DNA from: Sanderia malayensis
Lineage: Eukaryota > Cnidaria > Scyphozoa > Semaeostomeae > Pelagiidae
Assembly: GCA_013076295.1 (NCBI GenBank)
Contig: RQOL01000906.1
Span: 2,976,001-3,040,000, forward strand
Reading direction: 5' to 3'
DNA length: 64,000 bases
Shown: positions 1 through 13,591 of the stretch, piece by piece
How the letters are laid out: each line of letters opens with the position of its first letter
Position numbering within the stretch: the stretch's first letter is position 1
Made by a program: the position numbers and the translations under genes
Notes under the pieces: model-generated
Told to the model about the DNA's origin: nothing
Databases searched by the model: none
What the model saw: the letters and a program-made list of their open reading frames with translations, nothing else

Positions 1-3000
1 GCAAATTAGCCGGGTGTATTTCGAAGTGGAGCTACTTGCTGATTCATCTGGTAACATTTGAATGAGAAATGGAATCAGGATGCACATCATGTTGATCTCT
101 GGAAAAGAATTTGAGAAAAGATGAAATTCATTCCAATATATCTGTGTTTCAATTGTCAAGAGCCAGCGAACCCTTTATGATCAGGAATGCATAAAACGAT
201 AAGAAGAATGTGCGATAAGATAGAAAGACGAAGAAATATTATTAAGAGTTGAAACTTACGTAGATTTTGAGACGTGATAGCAAGAAGCAATTCCAGCAAT
301 GAAATCACTTCTTTGCAAAAAGTTAAATCAGAATCCGATTTAATCATTTGTGGTGATTCGATCTGTGCCATCGTACTCGGGATGCACCCATGAATAAATG
401 CAGATGAAATCGAAATATCGCATGTTTTGATTATCGATTCAATGATACGAACTGCTTGTAGTTTCAGCTGAAGTACAAACACATAATACATGAAAATAAA
501 AACAATAAGTTCCAGGGATTTCATTAGACTGTAGTGAGCATTTTAGTTACCTGCATATCACTTTGTTCTATTGTGTTAGCGAATAATTGAACCAATTTTT
601 GTTGGATTACTGGTGGGGACGTGATTTCTTTGTGGCCAGACAGGATGAAAATGGAAACAGCGTATAAAACTTTGCTCTTCTCGAAACACTTGTCACTGTC
701 CATTGCTTTGTCAAATAGCTCCATAACTGACATGCAAGCGCTATGAAAACAATAATATTAATAAATCTAAGGTCTTCTCATTGCAACTATTTTGACTTTG
801 GAGGCGTGAGACGCTTTAAAGCCAAAGATCACGAAGCCAATCGAATGGCAGACGTGGATTATACATAAAGAAATTCACTTGTTACAGCCAGCCCTTGGGA
901 CCAACTTTTGAACCAATTGTGCTAGAGAGCTGAAATTTGTCTCAAAATGATCAGAAGGCCCTAATTAGTAGGTTTCGACTATTTGTTTGACAATTTTCGG
1001 TCTATTTCAAAATATCAATTTTGCAATTGGATCGTTCATGGAGTATACGTAAAGTAATTCACTTGTGGCGGCCACCCCTCGGGACCAACTTTTGAACCAA
1101 TTGTCCTAGAGAGCTGAAATTTGTCTCAAAATGATCAGAAGGCCCTAATTAGTAGGTTTCAACTATTTGTTTGCCAATTTTCGGTCCTTTTCAAAATGTC
1201 AATTTGGCAGTTTGATCGTTTATGGAGTATACGTAAAGTAATTCACTTGTGGCGGCCACCCCTCGGGACCAACTTTTGAACCAATTGTGCTAGAGAGCTG
1301 AAATTTGTCTCAAAATGATCAGAAGGCCCTAATTAGTAGGTTTCGACTATTTGTTTGCCAATTTTCGTTCTATTTCAAAATATCAATTTGGGAATTGGAT
1401 CGTTCATGGAGTATACGTAAAGTAGCTAATTCACTTGTGGCGGCCACCCTCGGGACCAAATTTTGAACCAATTGTCCTAGAGAGCTGAATATTGTCTTAA
1501 AATGATCAGAAGGCCCTAATTAGTAGGTTTCGACTATTTGTTTGACAATTTTCGGTCTATTTCAAAATATCAATTTGGGAATTGGATCGTTCATGGAGTA
1601 TACGTAAAGTAATTCACTTGTGGCGGCCACCTCCTAGAGAGCTGAATATTGTCTTAAAATGATCAGAAGGCCCTAATTAGTAGGTTTCGACTATTTGTTT
1701 GCCAATTTTCGGTCTATTTCAAAATATCAATTTTGCAATTGGATCGTTCATGGAGTATACGTAAAGTAATTCACTTGTGGCGGCCACCCCTCGGGACCAA
1801 CTTTTGAACCAATTGTCCTAGAGAGCTGAAATTTGTCTCAAAATGATCAGAAGGCCCCAATTAGTAGGTTTCCACTACTTGTTAGCCAAATTTCGGTCTA
1901 TTTCAAAATATCAATTTGGGAATTTGAACGCTTGGCAGAGGGAAAATTGAATTAAAGAAATACAAAGGTCTTGAATTCACCATATGCTTTAAACACAGGG
2001 AATTATAATTGGATCACCGGGTTGGGATATTATACCTTTGCGCGATTTTCAACCAATGCTGGCTGACATCTTTATCATCGAGGTGCTTAGAGTCGATGGT
2101 CAATTTCAAGCTGTGCAAGATTTTTTGGTATGCAACGTCATTCTTTTGTCTGTCGGCAGTTGATGCATTCGCGTTTTGTGGTTGACAAGAGAACTTCAAG
2201 ATACCAGTAAGAAGATAAAGTGTGCTTGGCAAGCATTCTAAACTTGATTCAGCAGTGCATATACTCTGAATGTCTGACAGAAACACAGCTACCATGGATA
2301 ATAGCTCAGCTGTTTCCGACTGAGAATCTAGGACAAATTCATATCACTATCAGATCATATACTTTCACGGATGTTTATACGGGCTACAGGAAGATACGTT
2401 TTCTTGTACAAGAATGTACAAGAAAGCAGATATTACTATTAGCAAGCATTATATATGTTCACGGATATTAGAACGGGCTGCAGGAAGATAGAAGAGTGTA
2501 AAAGAAAAAAGAGAAATGCATAAAAGGATAGAATGTTGCATAAGAAGATGGTAGCTTGATATTTGAGATAATTACATTGATCTCTACGCTTGCCAGAGAA
2601 CATTTTGGAATTCTTCTTGGCTGCTGGTATCATTTCAGGCGCATACTTTGATACAACAAGCATTGCGATTTCCAATAACGAGAATGCTACACTTTTTCCT
2701 TGTGATATCTCTATTTCCTTGTACGACTCTTCTGTCTCATTCTGGGCAATTTTTTCCACCGATGCTTGTGAGACTTTCTGGGTGATGCTAAGAATTGTCA
2801 GTTCGTCTTGTTTGGAATCTCGTGTCAGCAACAATCGATTCAAAACGACAAGAAGTTCCATTGACAAAGCCTAAAAAACAAAGACAAGATCCAGTACTTC
2901 ACAGCAGTTCAGATTCTCGTCTATGAAATACAAAGGTCTATGAAATGACAGTGTGACTATCTACAAGCAGATAGGAAGATTAAAACATAGGCAATTCAAT

Positions 3001-6000
3001 TCTATCCAAAACATACTTTATCTTGCGTCAATTGTGCTCTTCCAAATGTTGTTGCAAGAAGTGAATCAATAGAACACAGACAGCAATTGAAGTCTTCACT
3101 TGAGTAATTGACAAATGGAGAGCACAGTGCTTCCATGCATATTCCATTTAGCAGATGATATCTATCTTTGTTGATATCTTGCGGATCTCTTGATTCGTTC
3201 GTCATCGATAAAACATCAGTATTATCTGACTGGGGGAGGTTCTCATCAGCTGTAAATAAACGATAAGAGGCATGAGTACGAGGCATGAGCAAAGAGACAG
3301 GTACTCTAGCCTCGTACTGAAGCATTAAAGCATTCTAGTCTAGTAACTAGAGTATTAAAGCATTCTAGTCTAACTAGAGTATTAAAGCATTCCATTCTAA
3401 TACCAGAGTATTAAAGTATTTTGTTCTAGTTCGTGTCTTGAGAAGTCCAAACTGGTATATTGGTTGGCCAGTGGACAAAATGGCCAAGTGATCTAAGAGG
3501 TGACCGAAATAAAGACACCATACCTGCTTGTAAGATAGTTTCACTTGGCGTAACGAAACCATGATTTGTCAGCCATAGTGTGAATGCGTATGCAATAGGA
3601 GGCCAAGAATTACGATAATGTGCACGAACTTCATGAACTGTTTCAGGACTGTAAAAGATGCCTCCTTGCTTAGGAAGTTGTGAGTGGTATTGTTTTGGAA
3701 GCATGAGAAAAGCATAGTCTCTTAAAACACCCATCCAGAACTTTGCAAGTGACCTGAGATCTTCTTCAACAAGATCAAGCAATCTTCCACTAGATTGAGC
3801 ATCTTCTTCTACTTCTTCCTTTGATTGAAATGCCTCATCTTCATGCTTCACTGCCATTATGTATATCTAAAACGAAATTAAATGAAGATACAACGAAGAT
3901 ACCACTAGGGACTTCGAGCAGGAAATATCATGCTTCTTAACAACTAAAAATCTCCTTCCGTAAATTGTTAAACTTTGCATGTAACCAACAAAATAAATTG
4001 AACTGCAATTTTTCACAGGAAAATGTGAAAAAATTACCTTAGCCCAAGCCTTGAGAACAGCTAATGTCTCCAACGTGTAAGCGCTTTCACTGTAGATTGG
4101 ATTCGCGGGTGTTGTCCCTGAACTTAATTTACGAAGAGAAGATGTAAGCATCTGCTGAATGCGACGAACATCGTTGATATCGCGTGATATGCCACTGCCA
4201 ATCCATTCACTGCATACCTATGCCAAAACACATGATAATAATTACTTGCATTAATCATAGCTATAGTGAAATAGTGATGGTTCATGCATACTTCAAGATT
4301 CTTTAGACGAAGCAGAGAGACATCTTCGAATTGTTTGGCATCAGAAAAATCAAGAGATGTTTCTATAACTAACTAAGTGTGAAACAAACAGCAAATTAGA
4401 GATATTGAAAGAGAGACTAACCTCGCAAGCCATTGCAATTATATCTGGTGGTGTGGATGGGGTAAATGCTGGTCTCAGTGCTGTTCCAACCTGAATGTAA
4501 ATGAAGAACATAGTTGCCAAATGTCTCAATAGGTTGCAGCAAGACCACAGTTTGAAATAAATGCGTGAATAATTAAACCCGAGTTTTACGGCAAACCTGT
4601 GCAAGAAACTGCTCTAATATCACATGGCCTGGTATGTCTGGGTCTCTCGACTTCGAAAAAAGCTGCACCACATCCTGAAAATAATAAATCCTACATTCAG
4701 ACTCTTCGATAATGCATGCGATCTCTTCTTGGTCTGGTGAAATGAGTCGACAATGAAAATGAAAAAAGAAACAAGAAAGGGGTACATACGAGTAGTGTTT
4801 TCATGCCTTCAAGCTTTAGTTGGTCATTGTTAGATGTGCCAGCAATGAAAGCCATCCTCACAAGCTCTGATAAATGCATGACAAGAAACTCTCCTCCTAA
4901 AAGACAGGAACTCAACAGTAATCTCGTGCATATTTTGGTAACTTCCTCAGCAAAGCGAAATGATGATGCAAAATAGTAATGGCTTACTTTTATTGCTTTT
5001 CATCTCCATTTCACGTGCTAATGCCAAATCAACGTGGCAAGGTTTTTGCTTGCAAGAGTCAATGATCATGCGAATGCATTCAATAGCAAAAACTCGAGTT
5101 GGCCATTTTGGAGTAACTGTTTGCTTTTCTTGGGGTTTGGCATTCAAATTCAAACCCTTATCTTCATCTTCGTCTTCTTGGTCATCATTTCGTTCTAATT
5201 CGTAATTAAAAGAAGATTTTATTAATTATGGACAATTAGTTGCCTCTGTTGAAGCTATATCCAGATAGAATCATGTTTGAAGGAGATATCTCATTACTAA
5301 ATCAAACCCAGACAGAATGACGTTTGAAGGAGATATCTCACTACTAAATCAAACATTACAGATTTACTAACAAGCATGTTGATGGAGAAGTGAATTGCCA
5401 ATAAAATAAAAGTTGTAAACTCAGGGAAGCAGCCTATCTCTTTCAAAATGCTAATATCATTAAATCGTAATGATTCATACCTCTATCGTCTTTTTTGGTT
5501 TCATTTTTCCCAGCTTCAGCCTTTGAAGCCAATAACACCTGCTTGCACATACTGAGCCAATGTACAAGGCTCTCTGACGCCAATGACTGAAGCAGACTAA
5601 CAAGTGTCTCTTTGATATCAGCTTTCAAGCGTGTGTCCACTTCAGAATCAAAAAGTGTGAACAGCACTCCTAATAAAACATAAACTGTAATCAGCACATG
5701 ACTCGTAGCTAAAGCTGTAAAGCGTCCTTGTATGGTGACCGTTCCTTCATCTAATGACGCATAAACATTCATATTTATGTGGGGGCATGCTTTAGTGGAG
5801 ATCTGGCAAATTCAGATAATTGGCTTAACAAACCTGCAAGACTCTCTTCACCGACAAAAAGTTTCTTTTTTATTCCAGTCCACCGCTTGATTTCCAGCAA
5901 ACTGTGTTCCCAAACGCCCTGGGCCTCTCTCTGCGCCAAATGTCTCAGACAAGCCACGCTGGCTCGCCGTAGAAGCAAATGCCTGCTGAATAGTGTCGCA

Positions 6001-9000
6001 CAGAGCTGTGGCACTACCGTGTTCAAATTGAGGAAGTTCGGTGCAAAGATATGCAATTGTTGGAGACAATAGATGGCCTCTGATTGGACAAGAGAGTCTG
6101 GGTGATTCTGCATGATAGAGCAAGCTGTTGTGCAGAACAATCGCAACCTCTGCATGTTCTTCGATGTATCTAACGAACAAAGAAAACAACAAGAGTAATA
6201 CTAGTACATCTAAAACAACTCTGAAACTATAAGTAACTCTGCTATTTAAGACCTTAATAGCACTGACTCAAATAGCAAAGGAAGACAACAAATCTCATGG
6301 GGAAAATTCGTAATGCACAATGCATAGTGATCCTAATTAGACTCACTACATTGCGTCCCTGTGCCTCGCTCGTTTTTGCTCGCTCGTTTCACCCTTGTGT
6401 TGATCGAGTTGGGAGCGAGGCACTGGGACGTTATGTAATGAGTCTAGACCCTAATAGCATAGTGCTCTTTTCGCATAGCCTGAAAACAGTCCACCCCAAC
6501 AACAGTTTTCACAGTTCTGGTTTATTACCTTGCAATTCTGGTCCAATAGAGGTTATAAGTGCCCCCATGCACTTTCCCAAGCACTGGTGAACTTCAGTCA
6601 TTGAAGGAGGCGTCTTTAGTAGAAGCTCTAGCACCAATGTCATAGTTGGTTCAACGCACTGTCGAAACATAGGTCCACCTGAGTCGGCGATCAATGTCAG
6701 ACCATGCAATGCCCAAACCTACAACACAGTTCAACACGATTGCATGTCATAACCATATGAGATGTGTGAAACAAATACAACGATAAAAATATTGGTCTTC
6801 GTGAAGAGATGAAATACATGAATCATAACGCACCTGGACAAGGAAAGAGCTTTCTTCTTTAGCAAGAGCCAAAAGTATTGCAACACTGTTATTCAGATGT
6901 TGTCCTGATCCCATTCCTCCAACATACCTGTGCAGACAACCAAGGGCCAATGAATGACCAGATCGCGACACACCGTCACGAGCTGCTTTTGCCTTCTCGA
7001 AACTCAAAAGTGCCATTTGTGCCACAAAACTTTGATCATTTACAACTTGCACCATCCTGCCCAGTGCTTCGCCACCTGCGCACCGCAATGTTGGCTCTGA
7101 ATTCATCAGAGCGTCTTGTACCAGAGTATTGGCAGAGTTTCGCAAGCTTTCATCGCCAAAAGTTCCTTTTATTTCTGCGATACCCTTGAATAACCAAAGT
7201 CAAAAATCAGTTGAAAAAAAGCAAATAAAATTTCATGAATCGTGGTTCAAATTCATGCTTCATCATTGAACCAAAGACATGATTCATTCTAACACTAAGC
7301 AAAACAGCTTGTGTAATAGTAATACTAATTCTATCAGTCGTGGTTATAGAAATAAACCATCCAAGACGACATGAAAAAACCCAGTAGACATAGCCTTACC
7401 TTGAGTGCTGCTAAAAATGCGGTGAATATATTGACCTGAATAGCTTGCTGCCGTGGTCCTTTGTTTTTGCTAATACACTCATTAAAGTGGTCCATTAATT
7501 GGGCTCTGTGCTTCAGAACAACATGAGGAAATATCGCACCAAAGAGTTCAATTGATGAGTCGATGACAGCAACGCCAAGTGGAAGAGGACCAGGCAGATC
7601 TTCATCCTTTGATGAAATAATGCATGATAGTACAACACCACATCTCTTGTTTACAAAAAGCTTTAAAAGATGCACTAGATAAGATACATTGCTACTTACC
7701 GTCTTACATTGTGCAAACACGGACAGTGGGTCATGTTCTAAGGCACCAGATCCAGATGCGCTGTTAGTTTGAAGCTGCAATTCAAAAGATATGTTTAGAA
7801 AATCAGGCAAACCTAAGCTTTAGCGTAGGGGTGCAATTCATGTCATGCTACTTCAAGTAATGGTTACGCTACAATCTACGGAGATATAGCAAGCTACTTC
7901 AAGCTGTAGTTATGCCACAATCTTTAGAGATATATCAAGCTACAGGTAGAACTGTCTTACTTGTTCTTCGACTTTAGTATGATCAGTTTCTTGCAGCCAA
8001 GTACCAAGTAGAATGCTATCATCTTTGTGGCACATGGATTGCAACAATGATGTTGTAGTTGCGCCTTTGTGATCGGCCAGAGTAAACTCAGCAACGAGCT
8101 CACGAAGTATCGCACTAAATGAACCTAAAGAGATACAAATGAATTTCACCAACATCACTTGCAACGCCATGTAAGACCATATGCATACAGTAAACACCCG
8201 CATATAAGAACCAGCGAAATAAGAACCTTCCAGGATGAAATTCCTGCTCAAAACAATAGAAGAGACAATATGCTATTGTATTTGAACAATAGGCAGGATG
8301 CAGAATTCACAGGTTCTTATATGCGCGTGTTTACTGTATGTGTATTTACATGATACTTTGTATCGGTCATACTAAATTATGTATACGCGTATATGTACCT
8401 TCGAGGGCTTTCGGAGGCAAAGCATAAAGTGCTCTGTATAGTCTTAGTTTTAGCATCGCCACTGTTGGTTTCAACTGGCTTCCATAGCTTTTTAATGCCA
8501 TTTGGAGACTAAAAGGTACAAAAAAGTCAAATAAGATGATAAAGGATCGTTTAAAAACACTCTTAAGGTGAAAATCTGAGAAACTATAACTGAGGCAACG
8601 CTCTCGAGTATTCAAGATCAAGATGCATTATGCGTTTTGAAAGATAATTCTTTATCAAATACCATGAAGATGGCATTTAGTGGAGAAAGGCATTGCAAGG
8701 AATAACATGAAACGTAGGATTATTGTATTCACATATATGTGAATACAATAACATGGCAATGTATTATGAAAAAAGTTGCAAAGCCGTGCATCTATTGATT
8801 GACTTAACCAAAGTTAAAAAAAGGCTTGATTACAAATGGTGAATTCAGCGGGCCTAATCTCGTGATCAGTTAAGTCGTTTAAGCATTGATTCTTGAACTA
8901 AGACGGAAATGAATCTCAATTCGCCTGACTGCATTAATCTTGTGCAATCCAATTTGGAACATGTAAGCTTGTCAATTTTAGTCATTTAGCGAAACAAGAC

Positions 9001-12000
9001 CGGGAATATTCAAAGAGCAAAAACAAAAGAAATAAAATAAAGTTTTTCGGGCATTGTATGGGGGATGATACAGTTGAGAATGAAAAATGAATAGACTTGA
9101 ATAACATGCGCGGGGTTTGACAATTTGATGATGATATATTATTTACATCGATTCTATCATTCCAATGATTAAATCTCGGCCTCTCATTAACCGTAGCCAT
9201 TGGGTCGTTTGGACGTAAACATGTGCAGTGGAGAGACGTCAATGATAGTTGACTCAACTCAATGAGCTGATCGAATAAGCTAAACCGCATTACAGAGATT
9301 AGGATCATCTTAGATACTTCTCCAAGACTATGGAGAAATGTCTAAAGCGATTACTATCACCGATCTTTACAATGTTCTACAAAGTATAATAGCGTTGGTG
9401 GTTAATAACACACGCCTGATCATGCAAAACTATCTCTGGTTGAATACATCAAAACAGAACCAAAATAGAACACAATATTCAACTGCTATGCGTTCCGAAG
9501 CGAAGTCAAGACCTTGGAAAGGAATGTGACAGAGTTCGTAAAAATATACCATAATTAAAAAGAGGGACTTACCCAGGCAGAATGGCAAGAGCTGTATCAA
9601 CACAAAATATAATCTTTCTTGTTACTTCACTTGTCAGCAGTGGCTTGCAATGTTTTAAGAAGGCGAAAATGGCTGGAAATCAATAAACATCACATGAACA
9701 TATTGTCGCTTGCCTTGAACAACGTTTAAGGGTTCTAGCAGAGAAATAGGGGGCAGTTAGAAGGCACAAACTGTTCTCATTAGTAAGGGTTCTGCATTAG
9801 CGCAGAGCCCTTTCCTTTGCATCAATGATATTGCATTATTATTAGTTTGGGCATTGCATTAGTAAGGGTTCTGCATTAGTGCAGAGCCCTTTGCTTTGCA
9901 CTAATGCAGAGCGAAGGGGTTTCTAACGTTCGCCACAAGGACCATAACCCGCTTTGCAAGCCTGTGACAGTGACAGAGAAATCTCTCAGACAATGATAAA
10001 AAGGAGAAATCATTGCTATTGAAGGCCTTCATCACAATTTCATAACTGCCTGATCGCATACGAATGCGCATTTGTATAACCTGACAGGGCTCCGGTTCGA
10101 TTCTCCAATGTCAGTTGAAAGGTCGCAGCATTTCCTTTGTTCTTCTCAGCCTCGATCTCCTTTGCTGACTGCGGAAAAGAGGCCAGTAGGAGTTGAAACA
10201 ATCGCTGTATGCATCCTTTGATGAATGTTGGTCCTGGAAAAAGGATATAAAAGTATGAAATAAAGCTCGCTACATTGGCAATGATTGAAATTGCATGGAG
10301 CTCAAACTGACCTAAGGATATGAGCGAGCCTATGAGAGCCCATCCTGTTTGTACTCTGCTCTGAACTAGTTTGCCAGATTGAGTTGACATCTGGAGCATC
10401 TCATCTGCCATATTGAACAACGCCTGCAACAAAATAACAACGACAAACATTAAACAAACAAGGCACAATAATCTAAAACGTTTACATAATAACACAATTA
10501 CTCAGATTCTTAATACTTCACTCCTTAAAGTTTGGCAAAATAAAATGATGACTGGACTTTGGTTCTTTTACCTTGGCTTTCTTGAAGGGGATTCCCAGAG
10601 GGGACTGATGCAACCCGCCAACCATTGCAGCAAGGGTATGACCATAACCAGTCAATGCATCAGTGGATGATTTCAATGAACTCATCTTCTTTACACAAGT
10701 ATCTATAAACGTTGTCAATAGCCGAGGTATTGCCAATGCACAGCATCTCATACACCAGGCTGCTGATAGCCACGCAGCCGGTGCTGGGTGTATCAACACT
10801 GATAGAATCGTATTGGTAACTCTTTCGGATAAAAGTGACTCTACGGAGGAGCTTAAGTTCAATGACAGGCTTGCGATTTCGTGTAAAGCACACACGAGGA
10901 CGTGTTGTGTATTGATCACATCGATATTAGTAGAGTTATCGATTGTTGTCTCGCTTGTGACAATATTGTGAATGACGTTCATCTGTTTCGTTATGATTTT
11001 GCACAGTTCCTTCATAGCTTGGATTTGGTATTGTTCAGGTATCATGGCGAATAAAACGGAATGCAGAATGAAAGAGACGCATTTTCGTGAATACACAGCC
11101 TCGATGTGAGACTGTATTGCCTTGGGATTGGCTACCAGTTCCAACACGTGAATTATTACGGACGAAAGATACTTCTCAACCCAGGCTGTGCCAAGCTCTC
11201 GAAACAAGACCACGTATGCCTATTGAAAAAATTCAACATTTTCAACAATTGCCATAAAATACCATTATAACTGGTTTTTTCCAATACAACGAAATACAAC
11301 TTCCGATTATCCAACACAAACATTTGAAAAACTAAGAAATACACTTACTTGCGTAACCCCAACTCTAACTTCTTGTGTCATACCACCTTTAAGAAGCTCT
11401 CCACCACCACCTTTTAGGAATCCGACACTTCCACGAAGAAATCCACCAGTCATCATACTGAACACTTCTTCCAAGCTGATCTTCTTCACTTTGGCAGCAG
11501 TCTCGCTCTGTGAAAATGCCATCAATGTACCCAGCAGTTCGGCCACACAAACCCTGACGTCATAATTAGAGCCTTCCAATGCTTTAAAACAACAGGATGC
11601 CATGTTGTCAAGTTCTGTCGTGTAGAGAAAGCTCGCATGTTTCGTCAGCTCCAATGCACACTACAAGAAATTAAATTGGCTATAGATTGGAGGAGAAAAA
11701 GCCTTGTTTAGTGTGCGTTGATAATAAATTTGTCAAGCATGAAGTTACGAGAGAAACTTTTAAAGCCATGCTTCAGGCTTGATTCCGCCAAGTAATACAT
11801 CGTATTATATATAATTCATACATCGTTTATGTATAGCGTGCATAGCGTGTGTGGTTATGTATAACGTGTATCATGCATAACGTGTTATTAAATAATAACG
11901 TCACTTGATGCATTACTATTGCTTGATAACGGGTCAAGTACACTATTGCGCGGAACCAGAAAACTAGTTACAATGGAAGCATTCCATATGAAGAGCTTGC

Positions 12001-13591
12001 TATATCAACAATCCGCTATGAGAGAAGTATCTCTCGAAATTTTGCACTCACAAACACTCCATGATAAACATGATAAACCTCTATTCTTATCATTTTGATG
12101 GGGATAATAACTGGTGTCAAGATTATACCTTTGCAGCAGAGCACCTTACAGCCGCTGACTTGTCTGTTAAGCTATTTCTGGATGCTTTGTAAATGTCTTT
12201 AAACCCAGGTGAAGCTGCATTGTCAAGGCCAACTAACATATTCTCAAAACAGAGCAGCACTTCACACTTTGCTTCAGACTAGAAAACAATACCCAGTTGT
12301 CAATCAAATGCACTTTACAAGCACCAAGTGTTGGTGCAAATCATAGTATAATAATTACGAAAAACCATACCTCAGCTGTTTTGAAAAACTTCATTAAAGA
12401 TTGCTCAGTGTCAATAAAAAGTGTACCAACCTATCCAGGAATGGGTAGATATTTAAAAAAGAAGCTCAACAATCCAATAAATCTAATTTTCAATTGGGAT
12501 ATCAAGCTCTCACCTGAAAGAGAGTGTGGTATAACATATAATGTGTTGTATCTTAACATACCATTCTTCCAGCTTTTTGGTAAATGGAACCAAGACAACA
12601 AATAGCTGCCCTACAAGATAGAATAGAAGATGGTAAAATCACAATATAATAATTAAACTACTTCTTTCAATTGTGGCCACATCCATCCCCTTTAAACATG
12701 AATCAGCCTGCCGTGATGTAATGCTATCACAGTCAAGCAACATTGCAATTGCTTCGAGATAGCAAATGTTCAAAATAATGGATGCCAAATATATGCAGAA
12801 GGAAACAAAAGAGAAATGAAAATTCGAATTAGAGAAAGCAAATGTTTGAAATAGCGAGCAGTTGAGATGTCAGCTGTAACATGGCTCACAATTTGATGGG
12901 TAAATATTGCTGGGAATCATCCTTGTTCTTGATGATATCTTTGCATTTTTCAACTGCATCAAACAGCCCCGTTGTATTACTGCTATAAAATGATGCGATA
13001 CATTTCGAGAGCTGTTGTCTTGTTGCTGGGGTACAGCTGCACTTTATTTGCTTCAATAGAATGTCAGAAATTTTCTTTTGGCATTTCTTCTGCTCTTCCT
13101 GGAAATATTAAAATGCAATTGCTCATAATAAACTTCAAAGTTAGAAGTAATAAAGAATTCAAAGATAAAAATAAAGTTCCTACAAATATATAAAAGACTT
13201 TAGGAAGACTCTAAAAGGAAAAACAGCCATTGTTTGCTGCTCATTTTCCTGGAAGGGACACGCCCACTTTTACTTCCAACGTGTTTTAACGCTCCCAAGG
13301 CGAGTTAATTATAAAATTTCTGGTTTGTGGTAGTGTTCAAGCTGGAAATGAGCTCTGGAACAAACCTTCCCTTTGAAAGTGGGGTTGGAATGACTGGGGT
13401 AGGGGGTAGCACAGCGTGAAGACATGTCAAACTCTACCTACTCAACTCACCCTCGTAACTTGGGAGCTTTTCAGATATTCTTCCAGCCTTTGCAGCCATT
13501 CGAACAAAAACACACCTTGGTCACTGCCAGTTTTTTGTACAATGGCTGCTTCTTCGGCAAGCCACAACTCTAAGATGCTTATTGTTGACAT
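1..13591 (-). CDS. HEATR5B: HEATR5A/B-type HEAT-repeat protein (multi-exon, 3' end beyond window)
   Basis: HEATR5 proteins are long HEAT-repeat scaffolds that work with AP-1/aftiphilin in clathrin traffic at the trans-Golgi and endosomes (family knowledge). Many exons match in order. Exon 1 (13591-13451) starts with ATG and reads [17 protein letters not shown], then [14 protein letters not shown]. Exon 2 (about 13098-12890) carries [18 protein letters not shown] short exon gives [18 protein letters not shown] (about 12611-12564). Further exons give [20 protein letters not shown] (about 11580), [43 protein letters not shown] (about 8100), [20 protein letters not shown] (about 6940), [15 protein letters not shown] (about 6580), [12 protein letters not shown] (about 4050) and [18 protein letters not shown] (about 3600). 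Exon joins fit GT-AG rules. The last readable exon, near 1-100, ends mid-protein, so the C-terminus lies left of the window. I cannot separate 5A from 5B; invertebrates usually have one gene. Confidence 0.93.
861..1930. repeat. 184-bp tandem repeat array 1 (about six units) in a HEATR5 intron
   Basis: Units start with AT-ACRTAAAG at about 861, 1045, 1229, 1413, 1600 and 1757, so the period is 184 bp; one unit has a 3-4 bp insertion and one has lost about 27 bp. Each unit contains CTTTTGAACCAATTGTCCTA, then TGATCAGAAGGCCCTAATTA, then a TTTCGGTCTATTTCAAAATA stretch. There is no open frame. The array lies in the intron between the HEATR5 exons ending near 2034 and starting near 734. It is related in sequence and period to the arrays at 38905 and 61456. 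Confidence 0.9.
3308..3425. repeat. Short degenerate tandem repeat in a HEATR5 intron
   Basis: Three to four imperfect copies of an approximately 30-bp unit containing AGAGTATTAAAGCATTC and TCTAGTCTA follow one another between two HEATR5 exons. The copies differ by small deletions. No function is apparent. Confidence 0.7.
5260..5355. repeat. Tandem duplication in a HEATR5 intron
   Basis: Two adjacent copies of an approximately 60-bp segment read GTTTGAAGGAGATATCTCA then TACTAAATCAAAC, with a few substitutions (ATTACT versus ACTACT). Purely intronic, no open frame. Confidence 0.7.
6332..6456. mobile_element. MITE-like inverted repeat in a HEATR5 intron
   Basis: The two ends are near-perfect reverse complements over about 40 bp. 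The left arm reads TAGACTCACTACATTGCGTC then CCTGTGCCTCGCTCG; the right arm reads GAGCGAGGCACTGGGACG then TTATGTAATGAGTCTA. The loop is about 45 bp and there is no coding capacity. A related half, CAGGGACGCAATGTATTGAG, occurs at about 40087-40106 upstream of the ABHD12-like gene, which supports a dispersed family. Confidence 0.6.
7843..7945. repeat. Imperfect tandem duplication in a HEATR5 intron
   Basis: Two diverged copies of an approximately 55-65 bp segment, each containing GCTACTTCAAG, then TTAYGCYACAATCT, then GAGATATA-CAAGCTAC. It lies between HEATR5 exons. No other feature is seen. Confidence 0.6.
8168..8352. mobile_element. MITE-like element with about 40-bp terminal inverted repeats
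   Basis: The left end, CATGTAAGACCATATGCATA then CAGTAAACACCCGCATATAA, is the near reverse complement of the right end, GGTTCTTATATGCGCGTG then TTTACTGTATGTGTATTTAC. Total length is about 185 bp and there is no internal gene. It sits in the HEATR5 intron between the exons carrying [16 protein letters not shown] and [10 protein letters not shown]. Confidence 0.6.
9780..9925. repeat. Repeated and partly palindromic TAAGGGTTCTGCATTAG motif
   Basis: GTAAGGGTTCTGCATTAG-GC followed by AGAGCCCTTT occurs twice, about 75 bp apart. The second copy is followed by its own partial inversion, GCACTAATGCAGAGCGAAGG. The block is intronic to HEATR5 and could be a small hairpin or MITE remnant. Confidence 0.5.

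Noticed and set aside
861..1930. CRISPR array
   Set aside because: The repeat is contiguous with a 184-bp period and no unique spacers, and the genome is eukaryotic.
10088..10102. GGTTCGATTCTCC resembling a tRNA T-arm
   Set aside because: It lies in a HEATR5 coding exon ([12 protein letters not shown]) and no acceptor stem or anticodon arm surrounds it.
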